18,511 bases of DNA from JANLIQ01 sp964362925 (GTDB lineage Bacteria; Patescibacteriota; UBA1384; 2-12-FULL-50-11), in assembly GCA_964362925.1 (NCBI GenBank), contig CAYIGA010000013.1, positions 1 through 18,511 on the forward strand, in the 5' to 3' direction. Below are positions 1 through 6,937 of the stretch, piece after piece. The translations under genes and the position numbers were made by a program. Below the pieces are notes generated by a model that saw only the letters and a program-made list of their open reading frames with translations, did not search any database and had not been told where the DNA came from. Position 1 is the first letter of the stretch, and each line of letters begins with the position of its first letter.

Positions 1-71
1 GTCTCGGCTCGCCAAAAACTCGCCGAGATGTCGTCTTCGCTCGTCTCGGCTCGCCAAAAACTCGCCGAGAT
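1..71. repeat. Two direct copies of a 29-bp hairpin repeat running into tRNA-Thr
   Basis: Bases 1-29 and 43-71 are identical, a 42-base period. Each copy holds the inverted pair TCTCGGC ... GCCGAGA separated by 13 bases, so each can fold into a hairpin. The 3' arm of the second copy (64-70) is itself the 5' acceptor strand of tRNA-Thr, and TCTCGGC matches the tRNA's 3' acceptor strand (129-135). The repeat may derive from partial tRNA duplications or from a repeat that recombined at the tRNA gene. The window edge cuts it, so further copies may lie upstream. Confidence 0.85.
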
Positions 72-139
72 AGCTCAGTTGGCAGAGCGTGTCATTGGTA
101 ATGACAAGGTCACGGGTTCAATCCCCGTTCTCGGCTCCA
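64..139 (+). tRNA. trnT: tRNA-Thr (anticodon GGU), CCA encoded
   Basis: A complete cloverleaf can be drawn. The acceptor stem GCCGAGA (64-70) pairs perfectly with TCTCGGC (129-135). There is a D arm with GCTC/GAGC, an anticodon stem TGTCA/TGACA with loop TTGGTAA, and a T arm ACGGG/CCCGT with loop TTCAATC. Anticodon GGT reads ACC/ACU threonine codons. The discriminator is T136 and CCA is encoded at 137-139. The upstream repeat offers a second partner (44-50) for the 5' acceptor strand. Confidence 0.96.
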
Positions 140-186
140 AGCATAGACAATAAAAGAATTAACCAGTAAAATATAAAAACAAATAA

Positions 187-215
187 TCGACGAGCTCATA
201 TTTGTCATATACAAT
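187..215 (+). promoter_or_regulatory. Putative promoter of rpmG
   Basis: A -10 box TACAAT (210-215) lies 17 bases after a weak -35-like TCGACG (187-192). The predicted transcript start, near 222, leaves only about five bases before the rpmG ATG at 227, and no Shine-Dalgarno sequence is visible. The message would be nearly leaderless. The -10 match is good and the -35 match is poor. Confidence 0.4.
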
Positions 216-226
216 AGATATTCCAA

Positions 227-391
227 ATGGCTAAAAAATCCGCCCGAACGCCGATTACATTTGAATGCACCGAGTGTAAAGAGCGCAATTATTACTCCGA
301 AAAGAACAAAACCAATACCCCTACTCGGTTGGAACTGAAGAAATACTGCAACCGTTGCCGTAAACAAACTCTTCACAAAGAGGGTAAGTAA
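227..391 (+). CDS. rpmG: 50S ribosomal protein L33 (zinc-ribbon form)
   Basis: A 54-residue protein starting MAKKSARTPITFECTECKE and ending CNRCRKQTLHKEGK. The two CxxC pairs (ECTEC and CNRC) form the zinc ribbon of the cysteine-containing L33 type. The middle, with NYYSEKNKTNTPTRLELKKYC, is the usual L33 core, and the length fits the family. L33 binds 23S rRNA near the E site of the large subunit. The gene starts at ATG 227 without a clear Shine-Dalgarno and ends in TAA. It lies between tRNA-Thr and tRNA-Trp; in many bacteria rpmG sits directly before secE-nusG-rplK, which here lie 16 kb to the right. Confidence 0.95.
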   Translation: MAKKSARTPITFECTECKERNYYSEKNKTNTPTRLELKKYCNRCRKQTLHKEGK

Positions 392-499
392 GAGCTTCCA
401 GCTATCAGCTTCTGGCTTTACGGCTACTAGAAATCAGCTTCGAAAACAGGATATGGCTTCTGATACAGGGACAGTTTCTGTGGTAAAATTCTAGAGTCA
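392..499 (+). promoter_or_regulatory. Intergenic spacer with probable tRNA-Trp promoter
   Basis: No gene is visible here. TAAAAT at 484-489 is a plausible -10 box, 10 bases before tRNA-Trp, but no convincing -35 box lies at the right distance. The spacer has a duplicated word ATCAGCTTC (404-412 and 433-441), so it looks partly built of short repeats. Confidence 0.35.
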
Positions 500-573
500 A
501 GGAGCTTAGTTTAGTGGTAAAACGACAGACTCCAAATCTGTTGTCGTGGGTTCGATTCCCACAGCTCCTGCCA
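500..573 (+). tRNA. trnW: tRNA-Trp (anticodon CCA), CCA encoded
   Basis: The acceptor stem AGGAGCT (500-506) pairs with AGCTCCT (563-569). The D arm is GTTT/AAAC. The anticodon stem is ACAGA/TCTGT with loop CTCCAAA, so the anticodon is CCA and reads UGG. The T arm is GTGGG/CCCAC with loop TTCGATT. The discriminator is G570 and the terminal CCA is encoded at 571-573. Only the CCA-anticodon tRNA-Trp is seen; with TGA used as a stop throughout the window, nothing suggests recoding. Confidence 0.96.
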
Positions 574-575
574 GG

Positions 576-616
576 AAAGAAAGCGGCGCGCCCTTAAGGG
601 CGAGCCGCTTTCTTTT
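576..616. terminator. Strong, probably bidirectional terminator between tRNA-Trp and the convergent surface-protein gene
   Basis: The 12-base arm AAAGAAAGCGGC (576-587) pairs with GCCGCTTTCTTT (604-615). An inner stem CGCCC/GGGCG closes a TTAA loop, with one G/A mismatch between the two stems. The right side ends in a T-rich run, and the left side is A-rich, which gives a T-rich run on the minus strand. It can therefore stop both tRNA-Trp transcription and the minus-strand gene ending at 647. Confidence 0.9.
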
Positions 617-646
617 AGGCCAACTTTCGGTTGACCGGCTTTAATA

Positions 647-2653
647 CTAGACGGGCAGTTTATGTCGGCGGCGCAAAACCAGGTAAGCGACTAGCGCCAG
701 CAGAACCACTCCGAGCGACCCGTAAACAACCATTGTCAGCCAACTACTTCCGCCTTCGGTGGCGGCAACGGCCGGCGCCGCTTTAGCGACAAAGGAAACT
801 AGCGGGCTACGTACAGTCTTGCCGTCTTTAGTAGTTATTACCGCGTAGGCGGTGTGTTCTTCGCCTGTAGTTAAACTACTGAAGGCCATGTTAGAGCTCC
901 AAGTTTTTTTATTGTTATCACCTTTTTCGGTTGCCACGGTTGTAATTGTCGGCTCCGAATTGACATAAACATCAACGGACTCAACATCCTCTGAAGCTCC
1001 GCTCAAGGCAAATTGAGCGGTATCAGGATCGGCATTGACCGCTTCTTCGGAAGGGGCGACAACTGTCGGCGAAGGAACCAAGACGGGATCAACATCGGCT
1101 AAGAGGGCTTCCGTTTGCGATAAAGGGACGGCAGCGCCAGCCAAGTAAGCGATACCTGATTTCGGTTTATTCTGGAAGCAAGATCCCACTTTTTGCCGCT
1201 CTTCGGCTGACGGCTCCAGGCGACCGGTACTAACTTGAGAAAAGACGGTTTCCCCCAAAATCCCCTTGACGCAGTCGGCGACTACTTGGGGCAAACTCGG
1301 TCTAGTCTCGGCATAGGCTTGGTTACCGACTGGTTCGTAGCACCGACGCATTTTTTGTTTCTGATCTCTAGTTAAGTTGTTAGGGGTGATAGTCGAAATA
1401 TCAGTCACCCCGATGACCGCTTTAGCGCATTGGGCTAACGGCGAGTTTTCGTCAACTTCATGAGGGGGGACAAAGAAGGGCATTGCCCCGGCCTTGGCGT
1501 AGCAGGCCTGGCCTTGGCCGAATTCGGCCGGTGTTGGCACCCGCTTGCCGGATTGAACTTCAGTGCTATTGGCGATTTTACTTAGACACTCGACTACTCC
1601 CGGCGGGGGAGCGTCAAAGGCTCGTCCCGGTGGAATGCCCATTTCACCACGTCCGCTATTTGAGCCGCCCGGGCCACCACTTGGGGGGCCGAAGCAACCG
1701 GCGGCAAATACTTTTTCTCTTGTTGAATCATCAAGTTGACCTCCCGAGCCAAACATTTTATTAGCAGCCGCTTCGCCCGCTACTTTGGCAACACAGTCAC
1801 CAGCTGGTGGCCGCTGTTGGGACATCGTTTTAATAAAGTCGACGGAAAAAATAGACAACTGGCCGTACGGTTGACCCTGCGGGCCACCGGAACCTCCTGA
1901 ACCTGGTGGGCCTTGGTTCCCCCCGCCTCCGGGGCCAGAGAAGTTACCATTGAAACAACTGGCGGCCGACGACATTAGGCTTGGGGTAATCTGACCGCTA
2001 CGGACAGCGACAACTAGAGCTTCACCACCTTTTTCTCGGAAACACTTGTTAGGGTCGTCCAAGCCGGCAGGTCGTAGAAAGTTCAAATCTGGCGGCGGAC
2101 CAAGGAGGTTTGAAGCGGCGTTATAAGGCAAAGGCGGCTGGCCGTTGTTTCGTTGTTGTTGTTGATATTGACGGTAAGCCTCCGGGTCACCGCCGGGCGG
2201 TGGCTGTTGATATTGCTGATTCTGTTGAGCTTCCTGACTGCCGGCGGCTGGTTGTTGGCCTTGCTGATACTGCTGATTCTGTTGAGCTTCCTGACTACCA
2301 GCTGGCGGCTGATACTGTTGACCAGCGGCCGGTGCTTGTTGTTGAGTGGCTGGCGGCTGATACTGTTGACCAGCGGCCGGTGCTTGTTGTTGAGTGGCTG
2401 GCGGCGGAACATAAGCTGGTGGCGGAACATAAGCTGGTGGCGGTTGCTGTTGATAATAATTCGCACAAAAGTTGTTGCCAGCGTCCGGAATACAACCTTG
2501 CTGTGAGATCAACGAACCGTTACTCAATCTACCTAACTGTCCAGTCGCCTTATTATCCGTCCCATTGCCTACCAGAGCGAGAGTGGCCCCTACCCCAACC
2601 ACCGCTCCAAACACGAAACCAAGAATCACTTTCGTTACTGTCGATAATTGCAT
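647..2653 (-). CDS. Large surface protein: Gln/Pro repeat stalk, five cysteine-pair repeats, Ig-like region, C-terminal membrane anchor
   Basis: A 668-residue protein that I cannot assign to a named family. Residues 7-29 are a signal/anchor segment. Residues 65-175 are rich in Gln, Pro, Ala and Tyr and contain tandem repeats (APAAGQQYQP, SQEAQQNQQYQ). Residues 200-495 hold five units bounded by Cys pairs, C204/C233, C287/C320, C356/C384, C409/C438 and C461/C492, with 27-32 residues between the cysteines, often CF or CY at the second. Gly/Pro-rich linkers separate the first units. An extra pair, C54/C63, follows the first membrane segment. Residues 540-625 look like an Ig/FN3-type beta domain. 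Residues 637-659 are a membrane helix followed by RRRHK. The start has a strong Shine-Dalgarno AAGGAGGGG; the stop is TAG. It diverges from pilN, which suggests, but does not prove, a pilus-related or adhesive role. Confidence 0.85.
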   Translation of the reverse strand: MQLSTVTKVILGFVFGAVVGVGATLALVGNGTDNKATGQLGRLSNGSLISQQGCIPDAGNNFCANYYQQQPPPAYVPPPAYVPPPATQQQAPAAGQQYQPPATQQQAPAAGQQYQPPAGSQEAQQNQQYQQGQQPAAGSQEAQQNQQYQQPPPGGDPEAYRQYQQQQRNNGQPPLPYNAASNLLGPPPDLNFLRPAGLDDPNKCFREKGGEALVVAVRSGQITPSLMSSAASCFNGNFSGPGGGGNQGPPGSGGSGGPQGQPYGQLSIFSVDFIKTMSQQRPPAGDCVAKVAGEAAANKMFGSGGQLDDSTREKVFAAGCFGPPSGGPGGSNSGRGEMGIPPGRAFDAPPPGVVECLSKIANSTEVQSGKRVPTPAEFGQGQACYAKAGAMPFFVPPHEVDENSPLAQCAKAVIGVTDISTITPNNLTRDQKQKMRRCYEPVGNQAYAETRPSLPQVVADCVKGILGETVFSQVSTGRLEPSAEERQKVGSCFQNKPKSGIAYLAGAAVPLSQTEALLADVDPVLVPSPTVVAPSEEAVNADPDTAQFALSGASEDVESVDVYVNSEPTITTVATEKGDNNKKTWSSNMAFSSLTTGEEHTAYAVITTKDGKTVRSPLVSFVAKAAPAVAATEGGSSWLTMVVYGSLGVVLLALVAYLVLRRRHKLPV
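2198..2438 (-). repeat. In-frame tandem repeats in the stalk of the surface protein
   Basis: On the plus strand a 48-bp unit is repeated identically at 2302-2349 and 2350-2397; it encodes 16 residues (PPATQQQAPAAGQQYQ-type). An 18-bp unit (AYVPPP-type) is repeated at 2403-2420 and 2421-2438. A third, longer and less exact, pair encodes SQEAQQNQQYQQ at about 2198-2300. All unit lengths are multiples of three, so gain or loss of copies changes stalk length without breaking the frame. Confidence 0.85.
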
Positions 2654-2716
2654 TTTCCCCTCCTTATTTGTCTCAATTATTTATTTAGCAACCTTTTTTT
2701 CTATAACTTTAACTCC

Positions 2717-2746
2717 AGCATAGACCGACTTAAACAGCCGTGTCAA
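2717..2746 (-). promoter_or_regulatory. Promoter of the divergent surface-protein gene
   Basis: On the minus strand a perfect TTGACA (plus-strand 2741-2746) is followed after 18 bases by TATGCT (2717-2722). Transcription would start near 2710, giving a leader of about 55 bases that ends in the Shine-Dalgarno AAGGAGGGG before the ATG at 2653. Confidence 0.65.
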
Positions 2747-2798
2747 CACTTCCTAAATCAACCAAATTTTTAGATATTCCTTAACTTTTTATCAGGCA

Positions 2799-2828
2799 TT
2801 GACAATCTCAACTTAAGCCAAGTAGAGT
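2799..2828 (+). promoter_or_regulatory. Promoter of the pilus operon, upstream of pilN
   Basis: A perfect TTGACA (2799-2804) is followed after 18 bases by TAGAGT (2823-2828). The predicted transcript start near 2835 lies after the far-upstream GTG at 2827, which argues for the TTG at 2857 as the pilN start. The two back-to-back promoters here are about 50 bases apart and could share control. Confidence 0.6.
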
Positions 2829-2856
2829 GAGACTTGTAGATATATTTGGAGGGGAA

Positions 2857-3435
2857 TTGGACACACAAGATCGTCGACATTTTGGTCAACCAAAAGAGAG
2901 TATCGCTTCAGTTGAAGCTGGTAAACCGGTAATTGGTACCTTCGGTATCCTCGTTTTTGTAGTTGTCGTCGTCGAAATTGTTCTAGTCTTTGGTCTAAAT
3001 CTATACCAGAAAAGCCGCGTTAGTACCTTAATGACTGAACTTCAGAAAGCCGATTCCGCCCTCAATTTACCAGAGAATGCCAATATCAATACTCAAGTCA
3101 GCGAAGTCCTCGCTGGTAGCGAGGCGCTGAAAAACGTTTTAAATAGTAAGGTTCGCTGGAGCAAATTCTACGCTCTCCTAAACGGTGTTACTCCTAAAGA
3201 CGTCAAGTTGACTGGTCTCTCCATCGCTGACACTGGCGCTTTTCAAACCGAAGGAAACGCTTTGTCATTATCAGATTTGGCCCAATTATTGGTCGCCTGG
3301 CGAGACGGCACACCCTCTATCGCTTCGCCGTTTGCGTCCCTCTCCCTAAACAGCAACGGTTTTTCGGATGTTGGTGGCAAACGGATTGTTACCTTCTCGA
3401 TTTCCGGCACAATTAACACCGGGGCGCTAAGGTGA
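2857..3435 (+). CDS. pilN: PilN-like type IV pilus inner-membrane alignment protein
   Basis: I chose TTG at 2857 (192 residues) because GGAGG lies four bases upstream and the promoter makes the in-frame GTG at 2827 unlikely to be transcribed. The protein starts MDTQDRRHF. It has one membrane helix at about residues 20-45 (PVIGTFGILVFVVVVVEI), a short coiled coil, then a periplasm-side domain with WSKFYALLNGVTPKDVKLTG, the typical pattern of PilN. In known systems PilN binds cytosolic PilM by its N-terminus and pairs with PilO. No pilM lies upstream here; the neighbour is the divergent surface-protein gene. The classical N-terminal INLLP motif is not evident, so the assignment rests on topology, the conserved core and gene order. 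Confidence 0.8.
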   Translation: MDTQDRRHFGQPKESIASVEAGKPVIGTFGILVFVVVVVEIVLVFGLNLYQKSRVSTLMTELQKADSALNLPENANINTQVSEVLAGSEALKNVLNSKVRWSKFYALLNGVTPKDVKLTGLSIADTGAFQTEGNALSLSDLAQLLVAWRDGTPSIASPFASLSLNSNGFSDVGGKRIVTFSISGTINTGALR

Positions 3436-3437
3436 CT

Positions 3438-3552
3438 AAATGTCGCTCGCAAGCTCTCTCGTCATACTCACCTGGGTTCGTAAGATGAAAACGAGTACAT
3501 TCTCGATTTGTTCGCTGGAACTCACAAAATGTCGCTCGCAAGCTCTCTCGTC
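3438..3552. repeat. Direct repeat (two 26-bp identical cores, 89-base period) between pilN and pilO
   Basis: Bases 3438-3463 and 3527-3552 are identical; both contain ATGTCGCTCGCAAGCTCTCT. Similarity continues more loosely for about 30 bases after each core (CTCACCTGGGTTCGTAAGATGAA against TTCACCGGAGTTCATGAGATGAA). On the minus strand the core reads GCGAGCGACATTT, linking it to similar words elsewhere in the window. Confidence 0.9.
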
Positions 3553-3577
3553 TCATTCACCGGAGTTCATGAGATGA
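3440..3577 (+). CDS. Possible small ORF (45 residues) coupling pilN to pilO
   Basis: ATG at 3440 follows the pilN stop by four bases and has an AAGGTGA upstream. The frame stays open through both repeat copies and ends at TGA 3575-3577, overlapping the pilO ATG as ATGA. The product starts MSLASSLVILTWVRK and has no recognisable family. The precise ATGA overlap is what translational coupling would look like, but much of the frame is repeat DNA. It may simply be an insertion that stays open by chance. Treat it as a candidate only. Confidence 0.25.
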   Translation: MSLASSLVILTWVRKMKTSTFSICSLELTKCRSQALSSHSPEFMR

Positions 3578-4083
3578 ACAAGCATTCACGCCTCGGACTA
3601 ATACTGCTCTTTGTGGCAATCATCGGCTGGTTTGCGGTTCTCAAACCGGAAATTAAAAATTTTTCTTCCCAAGCTCTGAAAGTAAGAGTGCTCAATGAGG
3701 AAGTAATCTCTTATCAACAACGCCTCAAGGATATTGCTGATATTAAAAGTAAGGGCGAGGTTATTACCAACAACTTGAAACTAATGTATTTAGCGATGCC
3801 GAAATCCAGCCAAATACCCGAGACATTAGTGATGATCGAGTCTATCGCTAGTAGCTCCGGAGTTATTTTAGCCAACGCCTCGATCGGTACTCCAACCGAC
3901 TCGCAAGTGCCAGTGACGCTTAGCTTCAATGGTAACATCAATACTGTCAATAAATTTCTCGACGGGCTTTATACCAATATCCGAACCTCGACCGTTAAGG
4001 GCCAATCAATTAACTCTGATAGTAGCGGTAACTTAAATGTCTCGATCAGTCTTAGCTTAGCTTACCAAGGAGGGACGCCGTAA
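3574..4083 (+). CDS. pilO: PilO-like type IV pilus alignment protein
   Basis: A 169-residue protein from ATG 3574. A short cytosolic tail (MNKHSR) is followed by a membrane helix at residues 7-23, a coiled coil at about 28-60 (QALKVRVLNEEVISYQQRL) and a ferredoxin-like domain (QIPETLVMIESIASSSGVIL ... FLDGLYTNIRT) as in PilO. PilO pairs with PilN to link the motor platform to the cell envelope. The frame is open further upstream to a TTG at 3508, but that part is repeat sequence, so I prefer 3574. The TAA stop overlaps the next ATG by one base. Confidence 0.82.
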   Translation: MNKHSRLGLILLFVAIIGWFAVLKPEIKNFSSQALKVRVLNEEVISYQQRLKDIADIKSKGEVITNNLKLMYLAMPKSSQIPETLVMIESIASSSGVILANASIGTPTDSQVPVTLSFNGNINTVNKFLDGLYTNIRTSTVKGQSINSDSSGNLNVSISLSLAYQGGTP

Positions 4084-4358
4084 TGTCTAAACACTCTAAT
4101 AATCGCCTCGAAACATACATTGGCATCAGCTTATTGTTAATCGCGGTGCTAGGTTTTATATTCTTAATCCTCACTAGCCTACCAAACGCTAAGCAAGTTG
4201 GTCAGGTTGCCCGTCCTTTACCGAAAATTCCCCGAGATTTATTTAGTAGCAGTAACGAGTTGAACAAAACTATCCAATCGCTCCGTTCGCCTCGAGGTGT
4301 ACCGGTGACGATTAGCCCAACTGAACTGGGTCGAGGTAATGTTTTTGAGAACCTTTAA
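4083..4358 (+). CDS. Small single-pass membrane protein in the pilP position
   Basis: A 91-residue protein with a short N-terminal tail, one membrane helix at about residues 13-32 (IGISLLLIAVLGFIFLILTS) and a polar C-terminal part with PLPKIPRDLFSSS and a terminal GRGNVFENL. It starts one base inside the pilO stop and ends three bases before pilB, so it is clearly co-translated with the motor proteins. Its place matches PilP in proteobacterial pilMNOP operons. However, it has no lipobox and no homology that I recognise, and there is no secretin here for a PilP to contact. It may be a lineage-specific third member of the alignment complex. Confidence 0.75.
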   Translation: MSKHSNNRLETYIGISLLLIAVLGFIFLILTSLPNAKQVGQVARPLPKIPRDLFSSSNELNKTIQSLRSPRGVPVTISPTELGRGNVFENL

Positions 4359-4361
4359 TGG

Positions 4362-6827
4362 ATGGCATTAACAGGACTTGCTCAACTTAAAAACCCGGCT
4401 CGATCTTTTGTTGATTTTTTGATTCAGCGCCGCCTCTTAAAAGACGGCTTTGGGTCAATTCTCGGCGGTCGTGATTTTCCAGAAATTGACGAGTACTTAT
4501 TGGCTCACCATCTAATTGAACCAGAGAAATTGGCCGAGCAGTACGCCGACTTTTACGGATTGCCTTATGAGCGCTTGATTAACCGGCCGATTCTACCATC
4601 AGTGCTCAATTTACTGCCGGCCGAGATCGCCCTTAAGTATCTCGTCGTTCCCTATAAACTTGAGGGAACCAACCTCTCTTTAGCGGTCGGCGAGCCGTCA
4701 AGATTACAGCGAAACGCCCCGTCGGTTCTGGTCGGTCTTCACCACCAAAAAGGGCTGAAAGTTCACCTTGCCATCGTTCCCAAAACTGATGTCGAAGCTG
4801 TTTTGCGCCAAGCTCGCCACGGGCAAAATAGGCCGTACGAGCCAACTCCGGAACCAATATCGCCCCATAACCGAAAAATTCTACCGTCGGTCAATAATGC
4901 TACCGAAGTGAAATCGCTCAACAAACAGGATTTGATTAAAGAGGTCGAACCAAGGGAGAAGCAGGTAGATTTAAAAAATCGGCCGATCTTGTCCGAGCTA
5001 CTCCATAAAATTCCCTTTTCCGTTGCCAAACGTTATCAAATAGTCGTCTTTGATCAAGAGAGTTCGAAAGGCCAATTCGAGCCGCCGATGATAAAAATTG
5101 CCACGGTTAGTCCCGACGATCCCAAGACTCGAGAAATTATCAATTATATCGAAAGCCGTAACAAAGTTTTAGTTGACCGATACCGGACCAGTCCTGAATC
5201 TCTCCAAGCGGCGCTTCAGCTCTACCCCAACGACGAGCGCCAAACGACCGAAGCTAAGATCGAAGAAGAGACCAGTGACAAAAGTTTTCCTTCTGGTGTT
5301 ATCGCCATTCCAAAAGCGCCGTCCTCGCCCCCGTCTGATCAGACGCCTGATGTTAGCCAACCCCCCGCTAGCGCCTCCTCCAGCCCGAGCGAGACGCTCG
5401 ATAGCCACGCCACGACCAAAGTTCAAGGTGTCACCGAAGGGTTGAGTTTATCATCTGATGATATTATCAATCGTCCTAGCATCGGCGAAACAACCGAGGA
5501 GCTTCAACGTCTGGCCAAAGAGCAAGAGAATAGTTTAGAGAGCCAGAACCTGGATAGTTTGCTCAAGGGACCAGTCACTTCAGTTGAAGAATTGGCCAAA
5601 GTTTTCCGCGGTGGTGTCGTACCGGAAATTGTCGCCGCCACTTTGTTTTTGGCGATTAGAATGAAGGCTAGCGATGTCCATATCGAAGCCCTGGCCAACG
5701 CTGTCCGACTCCGTTTCCGGATTGACGGCATTCTCCACGATATTATCTCCGTACCCCACTTCTTGCACCCACCGCTTATCTCCCGGATTAAGATTTTGGC
5801 TAAAATGAAAATTGACGAACAGCGAATCCCCCAAGACGGTCGCTTCGACGTTATCGTTGATAATCACCAAGTTGACTTGCGTGTCTCGACCTTACCGACC
5901 GTTCATGGCGAAAAAATCGTCATGCGACTTCTGGACAAGAGCGGCGGCGTCTTGACGCTTGAACAGTTGGGGGTGACCGGTACTAACTTTGACGCCTTGA
6001 TTGCCAACATCTCCAAGCCGTACGGCATTATTATGTCAACTGGACCGACGGGAAGCGGTAAATCAACAACGCTCTACGCCGTTTTGAGTCGGTTGAGCAA
6101 ACCTGGCGTCAATATTATTACGCTCGAGGATCCGGTTGAGTACGAACTACCAGGGGTCAACCAAGCTCAAGTCAAGCCCCAAATTGGTTTTACTTTTGCT
6201 GAAGGTCTCCGCTCGGTTTTGCGTCAAGACCCGAATATCATTATGGTCGGTGAGGTTCGCGATTTAGAGACGGCGGCCATGGCCACCCACGCCGCCCTAA
6301 CTGGTCACTTGGTTCTGACGACTCTCCATACTAATGATGCCGCCGGCGCCTTGCCCCGGATGATCAATATGGGAGTTGAGCCGTTCCTGATTACATCGTC
6401 GCTCAACGCTGTTGTCGGTCAACGCTTAGTTCGAAAAATCTGCGATAAATGTCGGGAGAAAGCCGTAATTCCTCAAACTCTCCTGGAAACCATCAAGCGG
6501 GAATTGGTCGAATTGCCTTCGGGTCAGATGAAAAATATCAATCTCGATCAACTTGTTTTTTATCACGGTCGGGGCTGTAAAGACTGTAACAACGGCTATT
6601 CGGGCCGACTCGGTATTTTTGAGGTTCTCCAGATGTCCAGTCGAGTTGAGGATTTAGCGGTTCGTAAGGCGCCAACTTCGGAGATCAAAAAAGCGGCCAT
6701 TGCTGACGGGATGATTACAATGATTCAAGACGGCCTCCTCAAGGCGCTGAAAGGCATTACTACCATCGATGAAGTGATGCGCGTTACCACCACCCACACT
6801 AAAGAAGTGCCGGGAGTGGAAGCGTAA
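4362..6827 (+). CDS. pilB: PilB type IV pilus extension ATPase, with MshEN domain and long linker
   Basis: An 821-residue protein. An MshEN/T2SSE N-terminal domain spans about residues 25-115 (LLAHHLIEPEKLAEQYADFY). A second, weaker domain of the same flavour follows at about 205-300 (PILSELLHKIPFSVAKRYQIVV). A Pro/Ser-rich linker covers about 310-350. The ATPase core has Walker A GPTGSGKST at 561-569, Walker B-region NIIMVGEVRD at 625-634 and the His box TGHLVLTTLHTNDAAG. A zinc-binding tetracysteine (C694/C697 and C739/C742) marks PilB/GspE-type extension ATPases and separates it from PilT. Usual PilB length is about 560-580 residues, so this one carries roughly 240 extra at the N-terminal side. 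ATG 4362 is three bases after the previous stop. The hexamer powers pilin polymerisation at the inner membrane. Confidence 0.95.
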   Translation: MALTGLAQLKNPARSFVDFLIQRRLLKDGFGSILGGRDFPEIDEYLLAHHLIEPEKLAEQYADFYGLPYERLINRPILPSVLNLLPAEIALKYLVVPYKLEGTNLSLAVGEPSRLQRNAPSVLVGLHHQKGLKVHLAIVPKTDVEAVLRQARHGQNRPYEPTPEPISPHNRKILPSVNNATEVKSLNKQDLIKEVEPREKQVDLKNRPILSELLHKIPFSVAKRYQIVVFDQESSKGQFEPPMIKIATVSPDDPKTREIINYIESRNKVLVDRYRTSPESLQAALQLYPNDERQTTEAKIEEETSDKSFPSGVIAIPKAPSSPPSDQTPDVSQPPASASSSPSETLDSHATTKVQGVTEGLSLSSDDIINRPSIGETTEELQRLAKEQENSLESQNLDSLLKGPVTSVEELAKVFRGGVVPEIVAATLFLAIRMKASDVHIEALANAVRLRFRIDGILHDIISVPHFLHPPLISRIKILAKMKIDEQRIPQDGRFDVIVDNHQVDLRVSTLPTVHGEKIVMRLLDKSGGVLTLEQLGVTGTNFDALIANISKPYGIIMSTGPTGSGKSTTLYAVLSRLSKPGVNIITLEDPVEYELPGVNQAQVKPQIGFTFAEGLRSVLRQDPNIIMVGEVRDLETAAMATHAALTGHLVLTTLHTNDAAGALPRMINMGVEPFLITSSLNAVVGQRLVRKICDKCREKAVIPQTLLETIKRELVELPSGQMKNINLDQLVFYHGRGCKDCNNGYSGRLGIFEVLQMSSRVEDLAVRKAPTSEIKKAAIADGMITMIQDGLLKALKGITTIDEVMRVTTTHTKEVPGVEA

Positions 6828-6877
6828 TGAGGCTAGAAGCGCTTTTTGAACCTAAGTTCAATCCTAATTGCCCAGAT

Positions 6878-6905
6878 TTGGCCGACAGAGAGATTTGAGT
6901 ATACT
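6878..6905 (+). promoter_or_regulatory. Putative promoter upstream of pilT
   Basis: TATACT (6900-6905) is a good -10 box. TTGGCC at 6878-6883 is a partial -35 with 16-base spacing. A second AT-rich block (TATATATTCTATATAT) follows, then the Shine-Dalgarno AAGGAGGGG of pilT. A promoter here would let pilT be expressed separately from pilB. Confidence 0.4.
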
Positions 6906-6937
6906 ATCTATATATTCTATATATAAGGAGGGGAGAT

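Noticed and set aside
1483..2723. Several overlapping open frames opposite or alongside the minus-strand surface-protein gene
   Set aside because: They follow the codon-biased and repeat-rich sequence of the 668-residue gene, have low-complexity products and no ribosome sites. The minus-strand gene has a promoter, Shine-Dalgarno, signal segment and terminator.
2827..2856. GTG start for pilN ten codons upstream
   Set aside because: It lies inside the predicted -10 box and before the transcript start; TTG 2857 follows a GGAGG at usable spacing.
3438..3552. CRISPR array
   Set aside because: Only two repeat copies, with flanks that are themselves similar, and no cas genes in the window.
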